This document shows positions 55,229 through 64,000 of a DNA stretch of 64,000 bases, piece by piece. Source of the DNA: Pectinophora gossypiella (lineage: Eukaryota > Arthropoda > Insecta > Lepidoptera > Gelechiidae). The stretch's first letter is position 1. Every line of letters begins with the position of its first letter. The notes under the pieces are model-generated. The model searched no databases. It worked only from the letters and a program-made list of their open reading frames with translations, and was not told the origin of the DNA. The stretch covers positions 4,742,236 to 4,806,235 of the forward strand of contig NC_065426.1 in assembly GCF_024362695.1 (NCBI RefSeq). Direction: 5' to 3'. Both the position numbers and the translations under genes were made by a program.

Positions 55229-55362
55229 ACGTTACGAGACTTGCATTAATGGAGGTGTTTTGAGCGAAGGATGACAATCACTTACCCGTTCTCGTGATGG
55301 TCATTTTTACTTCACTACTACAATTATTGCATAATTATTACTACAATTATTGCATATTATTA

Positions 55363-55715
55363 GTAAGATGATCTATGCTTCGGAAGGCACGTTAGGCCGT
55401 TGGTCCCGGATACTATTTACTGATGTAAGTGAGTAATCGTTACATGAGCCTTGTCAGTGGCCGTTGGCGGCTCAATTATAACCCTGACACCAGGGTTGAT
55501 GAGGTTGGTATTCTATCTCACAACCCACACGATAAGATTACTAATATTCTTCTTCTATCGTGTGGGTTGTCAGGTGAATTACTAACCTCATCAACCGTGT
55601 CAGGGTTATTATTGAGCCACGAAAGGCCCTTGACTTGGCTCATGTTACTCACTTACATCAGTAAGTAGTAACCGGGACCACCGACTTAACGTGCATTCTC
55701 TAACCACCAGACCAC
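55363..55715. repeat. Tail-to-tail pair of tRNA-SINEs
   Basis: 55363-55530 is plus and 55551-55715 is minus. The two 3' ends ('CAACCCACACGATAAGA' and 'CTTCTTCTATCGTGTGGGTT') face each other across about 20 bp. Confidence 0.75.
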
Positions 55716-55739
55716 AGAGGCTGTTACTATTATATATGA

Positions 55740-56230
55740 ACGACTTATATATAAGTTTATCCTACTATTGTTTAAAAGGCGAAACTTTGCGAGGGTAAAT
55801 ATTGATGTTTGTTAATCTTTCCCGCAAAAACTACTGAACAGATTTTCATAAAACGTAGTCATTATTTTCGATTTTCAAACTAGGTCAGAAGCATCAGGCC
55901 AGCAACTTTCAAGATTCGAACTTTTTATAGTAACTTGAAACAAACTTCATAACCCGAAGGAATTGTTTACTTGTGACGCTGTATAATTTTGTTTTCCCTG
56001 TGGTCATAGAATGAAGCAATTTATCTTTCCCATAAAACTTGGGGAGAATTCAAGGCTGTGAAAGGGGATGGAAACAAACAATGAGAAAAACAACTTTTTC
56101 TAAAACCAGGCTAGCTTTGTTGCTCAACATATTTAGAGACCAGCGGAATCTGAACCTGCTATTGGTTTATGTAATCTTAACTGTAATCTAACTGAAAACT
56201 TGGAGCAGAGCGGAGAGTCCATATTTCATG
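55740..56230. other. No gene seen
   Basis: AT-rich, no recognised signal. Confidence 0.45.
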
Positions 56231-56300
56231 ATGTATACAGGATGTTAGTGACATCGTAACGAAAACTTTGAGGAATGATTCAGGCCATCATTCTTAGTTG
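56231..56300 (+). mobile_element. Single B-type arm of the foldback family
   Basis: 'ATGTTAGTGACATCGTAACG' then AAAACTTTGAGGAATGATTC, the B-end version. It stops without a partner. Confidence 0.6.
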
Positions 56301-56416
56301 TTCATTTTGCCTCTTCGGTCCTCTTCTGTACATACCATATTTAATACAAGAGAGACGATAATGCTCTAGTAAATGTCCTATAACTACGCGTGCAAAGTCA
56401 TTGCGAGGTTTTATAT

Positions 56417-56892
56417 ACCGGGTGTTAGTGATATCGTAACCAAAACTTTAAGGGATGACCATTATTCTGAGTAGTAATCAAGTGGAATTTTCCGTTGCAA
56501 AAGAGTGAAACAGAAAATAATTTTAAAAAACACTAATATTTTCATGAATTTTCCAACAGGAAAATCCACTTGATATCAACTCAGAGACATGATTTGAATC
56601 ATTACCCTCAGTATTTGTTACTATGTCACTAACACCCTATCTACATGTATGGCTACTTGTATGTATTTGTACGGGATGTAAGTGACATCGTAACAAATAC
56701 TGAGGGTGATGATTCAGCTCATTATGAGTTTATAATATCAAGTGGGATTTACCATCGCAAAGGTATAGATTGAAGATAATTTTAAAAAATCATTAATATT
56801 GCGACGGATAATTTCACTAAATATTAACTCAGAATCATGGTCTGAATCCTCTCTCTCTCAGTATTTGTTACGACGTCACTAAAACCCTGTAT
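56417..56892 (-). mobile_element. Two-hairpin foldback element, copy 3 (inverted)
   Basis: The B-type end (CCAAAACTTTAAGGGATGAC) comes first. The spacer (about 56641-56675) is the reverse complement of the 43546 spacer, and hairpin A comes last. Older and more diverged than copies 1 and 2. Confidence 0.75.
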
Positions 56893-57696
56893 CTAGACAC
56901 GCCCTTACTTACACGCGGAGGCTCGAAATGTAAGAAATTACACGTTATACCTACATTGCCAAAAGCTCTCCAATTTTCTTCCATTTATATTAATTTCCTT
57001 ATTTGTCAGCAAACATTAATTTCTCATATTACTCGAACGTAATTAATTATCTACCTATTCTAATTTTGATCGTGTTTTGTACGAACAGAAACTGTTTTTG
57101 AAACTTGATCACTTTGATCGTATACGTAATACATCTCTACCATTGTATTTTCTCTCTCTTTATTTAAGAGCTGCGCTATTGTCGCTGGAGCAATCGCCTT
57201 CATTACTCCATAGATAGGGCGTGTAGAACGGTGGTTGCCCCAATCGCCTTCCGTTCCGCAGCACACCGGCCAATTTCTCAATCGGTGATGTTCTAGGTAG
57301 AGCCCTACCAGAATCCATTTCCTCGGCCTCCAACCAGTACTGATACCGCTGCTGCCCGGCATCAGGGGTGCGCTTTTGAAGTAGCGGCGCCTGCTTGCTA
57401 CGTCACAAGATCGTCATAGAACCTAAGTAGCATTTTATAGGTTAGCCCGTCCCAGTGAGCTATGATATGAAATGAAATGAAAATTTATTGTCATAAATGT
57501 GGTAAGTATATCGATGGATGGAAGTGAAGCTTATAGCGCTCAGCACATTTAGTCATGTTGTGACATACAATAATAAGCCCATTACGTCCTGCTAATCCTG
57601 TTGCTGTTTGGTCGGGGACTGCTTATTTTTATTTTTATATGCTTTTTTATATTGTATTCACTTATCTGAAAACTTATTTTAAAATGGAAGGACTCA
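56893..57696. other. No gene supported
   Basis: A 100-codon minus frame (57060-57362) has no recognisable domain. 57475-57500 has a short TTTATTGTCATAAATG LINE-tail-like motif. Confidence 0.4.
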
Positions 57697-58055
57697 TCAT
57701 CTATTGTCGATGTCGAGGAACAGTTGGCAGAAAGCTTGCCCCTCTCTTTGAGGTCGCTGGTTTGGTTTCAGCACAGGCCTAAACCAATGATTGTCGAATT
57801 TGCTTTTGAATACATTTGGAGCATAAATGTTTATCACGTGCTCAGCGGTGAAGGAAAACATCGTGAGGAAACCCACATTCCCGAGAAATGCATTTTCGGA
57901 GGTATGTGACCTAACCTGTATTGGGCCGGTTTTCCCTTCGCTTGTTGGAAGGTCAGCCAGGCAGTCGCTTCTGTAAAAAACCGGACCTGTCAAATCTTCA
58001 GGTTAGGTAAGCGGACCCTATGAAAAAAAAGATAATGCTAGGAAGATGATGCTCT
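57697..58055 (+). repeat. LINE 3'-tail repeat, best-preserved copy
   Basis: 'GAGGTCGCTGGTTTGGTTTC', 'GTGCTCAGCGGTGAAGGAAA', 'TCGTGAGGAAACCCACATTC', 'AACCGGACCTGTCAAATCTT' and 'CAGGTTAGGTAAGCGGACCC', ending near GATGATGC. No coding capacity. Confidence 0.7.
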
Positions 58056-58229
58056 TTGCGGTGTCGCATTGTCCATTTTTGTCCATCAAATGCAAATTCT
58101 TTAACTTTTTTATAAGACACGACATTCGCTTACTCTTTAATTTTACACGTGTTAGCTCTTTTTGATCTTCTCTTTCCCCTATTAACATGATTCGTACCTA
58201 CCTACCTTACCTTGATTGCTATTTAAGGC

Positions 58230-58411
58230 CCGGACACTCCATTGAAAAATCTGTCACTGTCCGCCTAATGAGACGCTAAGTATGAGCGAGACACTCCGCT
58301 AGCGGTCCCTTACTCTTTGACGGCTTATAACCGTTAAGACCAAACACAGCGGGGGTGAGGTAAGCCTAGCTGGGCACCGATACGGATTGGTGCGGGACGG
58401 AGAGTGTCCGG
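58230..58411. mobile_element. TIR MITE with CCGGACACTC ends, 182 bp
   Basis: CCGGACACTC (58230-58239) and GAGTGTCCGG (58402-58411) are exact inverted ends. The inner 'GGGGGTGAGGTAAGCCTAG' block links it to 9195 and 17560. Confidence 0.75.
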
Positions 58412-59159
58412 TTTAAACGTAATAAGTACTTATTATTATTTATTCTATACTTGCGATAACGAAAAAATCATCATCTTAATATAATATGTTGTGAAATAAA
58501 GTGAATTCCTAACTGTTACCTACCGAGTGTTGGAGCCGATGGTTTCTCCAGTAAATGAAGCCTCTTCGAGATGTTAAAAATATATTAAAAACAAGGAAAT
58601 TATTTACACAATTAGGAAGAAAAGAAAATACATGCCTCGTCGACAAGGTCCGTGGCGTAAGTTCCGTAATATTACCATAGTAAAATATATTACAGTAAAA
58701 TTTATAATTAAGACTTTGATGTTGCCAACACCGAGTTCTGCTTACTTATTTCTAAGGTATAGACATGTCCGGTTTTTCATATGGTATAGCCGAGGAAAAG
58801 AAGCTGCAAGAAAATCATCGGTACAGTGTGCTAGAAATTCTTAAAGTACATATAGGTAATATTTATTGTTCTTTCAGCACTGTTGTAACGAAGCATTTCG
58901 GACCAACGAGCCTTGTAGCGACATCTAGTGGTTTCTTGCGATATAACGTTGTTTTTATATTTTACCCGCAGGAAATCACAGATGGCGCTGCAGGGTTATC
59001 GATGGGCCCGAATATTTTTAATTATTTTATTTTCTTCAAAATTTGGTATATTAAAATTATCTGCAACATTTATTTTTGATATATTATAATTATATTGTTT
59101 AAATTTTGGGATCAAACAAGTCGATCGATTGTTGTCGTTGATTCGGCGAATTTATGGTT
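58412..59159. other. No gene supported
   Basis: AT-rich. 58775-58830 repeats the 44570 block ('AAAAGAAGCTGCAAGAAAA'). Confidence 0.4.
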
Positions 59160-59189
59160 TGGTAGATTTTTTCTAGTTTGGCAACTTTG

Positions 59190-60060
59190 TTCGTGGTTCT
59201 TGTGTCAGACTGACAGCTGGCTGAGCTGAGAGACAGGTTATGGAAAGTGGGGACGTCGCGAGAGCGCCGGAGACTCCACTGCCGTAACTATAATGTGGGC
59301 AAATTAAAAGCCACGATTTATCGGCGACATCAAGAGCCGATGTCTCGATTTAAATAAATAACTTAACCGAGATGGTGAGTCCTCGCAATTCTTCGTGCAT
59401 ATTTTCGCACCAACTTTGTGATAACCTCGAGGTCCTTGTTTTCAGCAACTTCACTGAAATCCCATCGCTGAAGGTCCAGTGGGTGGGTTTAGGTTTCATC
59501 CGAGCGATGCCCAACTATCCCGGATGAACCTGTAAGTTATTTTCTTTGTTTTACACTCGTGAGTTGCATTGCCACGCTGTCAGCTGAACCACATGCTAAT
59601 CATTGCCATTCCTTGTTGCAGATGGGGTTGTCGTTTTTGTTTTCTTTAAAGTTTTAACGTTTTAATTTTCTAACGTTTTGCAAGTTTAATGTAAGAAGAA
59701 GTTTATGATTGGATCAGATGATTTCAACAATGTTTTGTGAATGAAGATTCCTACTGTTTTCTTCTGCGTTTGCAAGTTATTTCAAGCTTCTTTACGGCGG
59801 AGCTTGCCTTGGTTGTTTGCACGTGGAAGCTTTTCTTTGTGCGGCGCGCATGTGGATGTGCCGCGCCTCTCCTTTTGTCAACACACCGGATAAGGCCCGG
59901 TGAAGGTCTGCGAGGTTGACCGGTGGACGTGCAGCCCGCCAGCTGCGTAACAGTTGGCCCGCTGCGCCGCCATCGTCCAGCACGCCCTGGCCTGAGCCGG
60001 CCTCAACTCATCACCTGTACGGTATTCCGGGACGCCTCAGGTAGGCCTGATAGTCGGAGG
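59190..60060 (+). other. Possible non-coding first exons or an LTR/leader region
   Basis: Relatively GC-rich, with three splice-like junctions: donor GTGAGT at 59373, acceptor TTGTTTTCAG before 59447, donor GTAAGT at 59532 and acceptor CCTTGTTGCAG before 59622. The implied introns are 74 and about 90 bp, an insect-like size. No long ORF joins up: the ATG just before the first donor meets a stop within five codons. It could be host 5' exons or part of the LTR/leader of the downstream Gypsy element. Confidence 0.3.
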
Positions 60061-60202
60061 TCCTCGAGTAAGTGAGGTGCCTAAAGGAGGACGGAAAGAT
60101 ATTTAAAACCTAGTGCTATCTTATGGTCATGTCACAGAGAGACACTTTACCTAACGGCCCATTTCTTTTTTATGGAATACCATTATAGCAATTCCGTTTC
60201 AG

Positions 60203-60210
60203 TGGCGCCC
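60203..60210 (+). other. Candidate primer binding site of second Gypsy element
   Basis: TGGCGCCC, the usual tRNA-Lys-type primer motif, lies 1 nt after a CA that could end a 5' LTR. The leader to gag would then be 980 nt, which is long. Without the 3' LTR this is only a candidate. Confidence 0.3.
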
Positions 60211-61191
60211 TTCTTGGTGAAATTGTCGCTCTGTACAACCATTTTAGAATATAAGTGGTGTTGGCATAAACTTTAAGAATAAATTTTGTGAAAACAGTGT
60301 ATTTTTTTTTTATTATTAAAAGTGATGGGATTTTGTGTGAATTGTTTGTGTTTATGTTGCATCCTAGGTTAAGTTGTGTCTGTTTCTTAGTATAAGTAAG
60401 GTTCTAGGCCCCCTAAAGAGACCTAACTTAAATACTTATTTTGTACAATAAGTTTAACCCAATTCTAGGGCTTATTGTCATTTTTAGTACTACATTTGTG
60501 TTTACTATCTTTTTAACCTTGTTTATATAAATTACAGGTTAAAACCAATTTTGAACAGTTTTGATACTTACTAACTATATTTTTTTTTATCAGTATTGAG
60601 TTGTTTTGATAAAATTTGGACTAATGATAATAAAAATCAAACATAATTTCACTCTTTTAAAAAAAAAATAATTTCTACATCATATCAGCAATAAACATAT
60701 TTATAACAGGAAATTAGTTAGAAATTGAAATTTAGTATCTTTGTTTCATCATCATTATTGACTGTTAGTTGTGCCGCTGCTTGGCAAACATTTTGCTTAT
60801 TTGTTTTTGGAAATAATTTTATAGAACTGTCTGTCAATAACAACTTTATTGAGAAATATATAGTAGTACACTTGCTTTACAATCTTTATATAATTACAAC
60901 AATATATTTACGTGACAATAAACATTTAATATATTTAAAACATAACCTTAAACAAAATTAATTAAAAAACACTGTTGTTTCTTTTATTGTTTTGAAAATT
61001 ATTTACAGGGATAGACTGAGAATTGATGTTGTGTGATAATTACACTTATTTGGGTTATATTATATGAAAATTTTGTACATATTTTAGAAATTAAGTTTTG
61101 GAGGCAGACTGGTACATTTTGAAACATAAATTTACTTCAGTTTACTTCAAACCACTTTTCAATCTTGAAATTATAACTCTGAAACACAACC

Positions 61192-62502
61192 ATGGATATC
61201 CAAACTGTCTATTTACATTCACTGCTCCGTGATGAATTAATATATGAAGTGAGTATTCGTGCAGAAGCACCGGCTGATACTGTTCTCAATTTGAAGAAAC
61301 AGCTTAGGGAGTTGATCACTGGTTTCTCTCCGGATGAAATAATGGACGATGAACGAAAACCACAGGCAGAATTCCCAATCATCACCGAAAAGCTGAAGGA
61401 GCTGCAGGCAAAACTTGATTTAGCAGTGAAGTCTAGGGACCGTCATCACCTTATGCGTGCTAGGGCTTTATATAATCATCTTCATCACCGTCTTGAGCGT
61501 GTAGTATGCACAGAGTCTGTCGATAGGGACATAAAATTGAAGCTGAATAAAAATCTTATAGCTTGCGGTCACTCATTGGAGAAATTGTTGTCAACAAAAA
61601 ACGTCATCGACTCGGAAGAGGAAAACCGGGTAAAAGGGACAGATGGGTCAGCAATTAATTTAATGAAGTGGAACATTAAATTCGACGGCCGTACGAGTCC
61701 ACATACGTTCTTGCAATCCATAAGTGAACGCGCCTCAGCGTTCGGAGTTAGTGACAATGTACTTTTCAAGTCCGCCTTTTGTTTCTTTTCGGACCAAGGT
61801 CTTCTATGGTACAGAGGTGTTAAGGAGCAGGTTTCGTCTTGGCAGGAATTGAGTGAGCTTTTAGTCCAAGAATTCGCACCCGTTGATTTTGATTATCGTT
61901 TGCTGGGGGAGATTAGAGCTCGCACCCAAGGACAGGATGAACCAACACACATCTATTTTGCAGTTATGAACTGTATGTTTTCACAATTGAAACGACCTCT
62001 TTCGGATAATGACAAATTTGAAATTTTAATGCACAATATTAGGCCCGTTTTTAGAGAACAGTTAGCATTGCACGACGTAGCTACGATAGCTGAACTAAAA
62101 GAAAAATGCCGTAAAATAGAATCTGCGCGACAAATGACACAGCTGTTTGTCGAACCACCTAAGCAATCTATTTTAAATAATGATTTCGTGTACAAAGGCA
62201 AAACAAAACATGTAATGCCCGTCAGCGAATCCGCCGATGTTAGGGAAACGGAACAGGTCTCGGCAATTGAGCCACCAATTCAGGCTCAAACTTTTAGGCA
62301 GCGACAACCGCCAAGTAATGAAAAGCCTAGTAGTTATCCTAATACAAAATCTGCGGCTAACAAATCAGTTTTTTGTAAAAGATGTAAGGTGTCTACTCAC
62401 TCAACCGCAAGGTGTAGGGACAAGACAGTCAAATGTTTTAAATGCGGTCATTTAGGGTTTACGGTAAGGTCGTGCCCAAAATGTAACAACCCAAAAAACT
62501 AG
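61192..62502 (+). CDS. gag: Ty3/Gypsy retrotransposon Gag
   Basis: 436 residues, complete, with a good start context (ACCATGG). The order is: an N-terminal helical region; a K-W-N-I-K-F-D-G start of the Retrotrans_gag-type domain near 163-169, running to about 320 (with L-L-W-Y-R-G near 205); a low-complexity basic linker; and two C-terminal knuckles. Knuckle 1 is a regular CCHC (C395, C398, H403, C408). Knuckle 2 has C415, C418 and C428 but Phe at 423 where His is expected, so it probably binds zinc poorly or through H420. The protein would coat the element RNA. It ends at TAG 62500-62502 directly after a slippery heptamer leading into pol. The frame has no damage, so the copy looks young. 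Confidence 0.9.
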   Translation: MDIQTVYLHSLLRDELIYEVSIRAEAPADTVLNLKKQLRELITGFSPDEIMDDERKPQAEFPIITEKLKELQAKLDLAVKSRDRHHLMRARALYNHLHHRLERVVCTESVDRDIKLKLNKNLIACGHSLEKLLSTKNVIDSEEENRVKGTDGSAINLMKWNIKFDGRTSPHTFLQSISERASAFGVSDNVLFKSAFCFFSDQGLLWYRGVKEQVSSWQELSELLVQEFAPVDFDYRLLGEIRARTQGQDEPTHIYFAVMNCMFSQLKRPLSDNDKFEILMHNIRPVFREQLALHDVATIAELKEKCRKIESARQMTQLFVEPPKQSILNNDFVYKGKTKHVMPVSESADVRETEQVSAIEPPIQAQTFRQRQPPSNEKPSSYPNTKSAANKSVFCKRCKVSTHSTARCRDKTVKCFKCGHLGFTVRSCPKCNNPKN

Positions 62503-62552
62503 CTTGCTCGGACAATAACGCCGATCCTCCATCAAAGGTCGAAGATGGGGAT
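62493..62552 (+). promoter_or_regulatory. -1 frameshift site AAAAAAC at the gag end
   Basis: A-AAA-AAC (62493-62499) is in the gag frame and is followed at once by the TAG stop. The -1 frame is open to the window end. A hairpin ATCCTCCATC (62524-62533) with GATGGGGAT (62544-62552, one bulge) lies 24 nt downstream, further than usual. Confidence 0.7.
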
Positions 62553-64000
62553 TGGAAACAATGGTTACAGGTAGTAACTAATTATTTTAAGCTGAACAAC
62601 GTAGCTTCCGTTTTGTTCGAGCCCAATGATGATGACGTTCGACCATATTTGAAACTTAATGTCCTGGATTTGTCAATATATGGATTGCTGGACTCAGGTG
62701 CAGCAATTTCAATTTTAGGTAATGGAGCACAAAAATATTTTGAGTCATTAGGTTTTACAGTACAGTCTGGTAAAAACACTAATGTGACTGTTGCGGATGG
62801 TTCCCAGTGTACCTCAATAGGATTTTTAATGTTGCCCATTACATTTAATGGTGTAACCAAAATATTGAAGTTTTTTATAATACCCAGCATTAAGCTAAAT
62901 GTTATTTTAGGCGTAGACTTTTGGCGGGCATACAATTTAATGCCAGAAATTTTTGAAAGTGTTTCCTACATGAGAGGTCCACAAAAGTTTATAGAAATGC
63001 CAGTCAACTCTATACAAGCTTATCACAGTCTTCCCAATGAACACAAGGAGTTATCGGAGCTTATGATAACCAAATTTCAAGACATTTCTTTTGAGCGCAA
63101 GGGTTTAGGTAGGACGCATCTTACTCAGCACGTCATCGACACTGGGGTTGCGCCACCGGTCAAGTGTAGACCTTATCCCATGTCACCGGAAAAGCAGAAG
63201 GAACTACATAAGGAATTAGACAGGATGCTGGAGCTGGACGTCGTCGCTCCGAGCGAGAGTCCTTGGAACAATCCAGTCCTTATGGTTCCTAAAGCTGACG
63301 GTACATGGCGATTTTGTCTGGACTGCCGGAGGCTCAACTCTGTGACGAAAGGCGATGCTTATGCCATTCCCTACATACCCCAGATATTAGATAGCCTCAA
63401 GAATGCCAAATACATCAGTTCTGTGGATTTTAAATCGAGCTTTTGGCAAATTCCACTCGACCCTAGCTCACAGGAGAAGACTAGTTTCACAGTGCCTGGT
63501 AGGGGGTTGTTTAAATTTAAAGTTATGCCATTCGGCCTATGCGGAGCTCCTGCTCGCCAACAACGGCTCATGGACATGTTGTTTGGACACCCTTTCTGCA
63601 GTGACGTAACTAAAGGCATGATATTCGTGTACATCGACGACATTATAGTAGTTGCTGAAGATCTAGAAACGCACATACTTCTTTTAAAAAGGCTTCACGA
63701 AAGAATACAGAGCGCCAATTTAACAATCAACTTTGAGAAGAGCAAATTCTTCCGTAGCTCCTTAAAATATCTGGGATATGTAGTGGATGAGTTTGGGCTT
63801 AGGATCGATCCCGATAAGGTTCGTGCTGTCCTGGAGTTCCCGGTACCCAAAAATCCGAAAGAACTAAAAACCTTTCTAGGTGTTTGTTCTTGGTACCGTA
63901 GATTTATTAGGAATTTCTCCACCATTGCGGCACCCTTACACGCTCTTACCAGCTCAAAAACTAAATTTATCTGGAACCAGGATGCAGAAAACGCTTTTGT
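62499..64000 (+). CDS. pol: Ty3/Gypsy Pol, N-terminal part (runs off window)
   Basis: Read in the -1 frame from the slippery site, about 500 codons to the window end with no stop. An aspartic protease with D-S-G at 62691-62699 (L-L-D-S-G-A-A-I-S) and the later I-L-G-V-D at about 62910 comes first. The reverse transcriptase follows: the P-W-N-N-P-V block near 63260, W-R-F-C-L-D near 63307, D-F-K-S-S-F-W-Q-I near 63428, M-P-F-G-L near 63526 and catalytic Y-I-D-D at 63630-63641. The thumb with F-L-G-V-C-S-W-Y-R-R lies near 63870-63900. RNase H and integrase must lie beyond the window. It has no ATG of its own near the start, consistent with a Gag-Pol fusion. The Gypsy clade is not assigned. It is clearly distinct from the errantivirus Pol upstream. 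Confidence 0.92.

Noticed and set aside
57060..57362. 100-codon minus-strand ORF
   Set aside because: No recognisable motif, no supporting context.
1..64000. CRISPR array or bacterial-type operon
   Set aside because: No regularly spaced short direct repeats. Gene content and repeat types are insect nuclear.

Overview
This window looks like lepidopteran (moth or butterfly) nuclear DNA. It is AT-rich and almost wholly built of transposable-element sequence at different ages: RTE-type LINE fragments with (GAT)n tails, tRNA-derived and 5S-rRNA-derived SINEs, recurrent LINE 3' tails ending in AATAAA plus (ATTG)n, and foldback or short TIR elements. The organism call is an inference from repeat style. 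I recognise no host protein-coding gene with confidence. The only hint of one is a cluster of splice-like signals at about 59.2-60.0 kb.

Layout. 1-45.8 kb is a graveyard of short elements. It opens with the C-terminal end of an RTE reverse transcriptase (1-636). Other RTE scraps lie at 2577-2765, 27680-28055 (minus) and 33822-34075 (minus). A CR1/Jockey-group LINE broken by one extra A lies near 22.0-23.6 kb. Five copies of a SINE whose head keeps the 5S rRNA internal promoter each have a recognisable target-site duplication (TSD). About a dozen tRNA-headed SINE copies, three two-hairpin foldback elements, several TIR MITEs and recurrent 100-250 bp LINE tails fill the rest.

45810-54181 is a complete, apparently very young errantivirus (Ty3/Gypsy retrovirus-like element) on the minus strand. 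Both 282-bp LTRs are identical, the TSD is GTAT, and a primer binding site and polypurine tract are in place. Gag, a Pol of about 1490 residues and an Env with a furin-type site are all open. Gag-Pol expression is predicted to use -1 frameshifting on TTTAAAC immediately before the gag stop, with an H-type pseudoknot five nucleotides downstream. Env is predicted to use a spliced RNA whose first exon, in the leader, supplies the start of the signal peptide.

59-64 kb holds the 5' part of a second Ty3/Gypsy element on the plus strand. Its gag is intact at 61192-62502 and its pol runs off the window. The gag also ends in a slippery heptamer (AAAAAAC) directly abutting its stop, so the two elements use the same expression strategy. 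The LTR of this second element cannot be fixed because its 3' partner lies outside.

Co-operation between parts is that of parasites. Autonomous LINEs (RTE type) share 3' tails with short non-autonomous elements that presumably borrow their enzyme. Foldback elements depend on absent transposases, and the errantivirus carries everything it needs.
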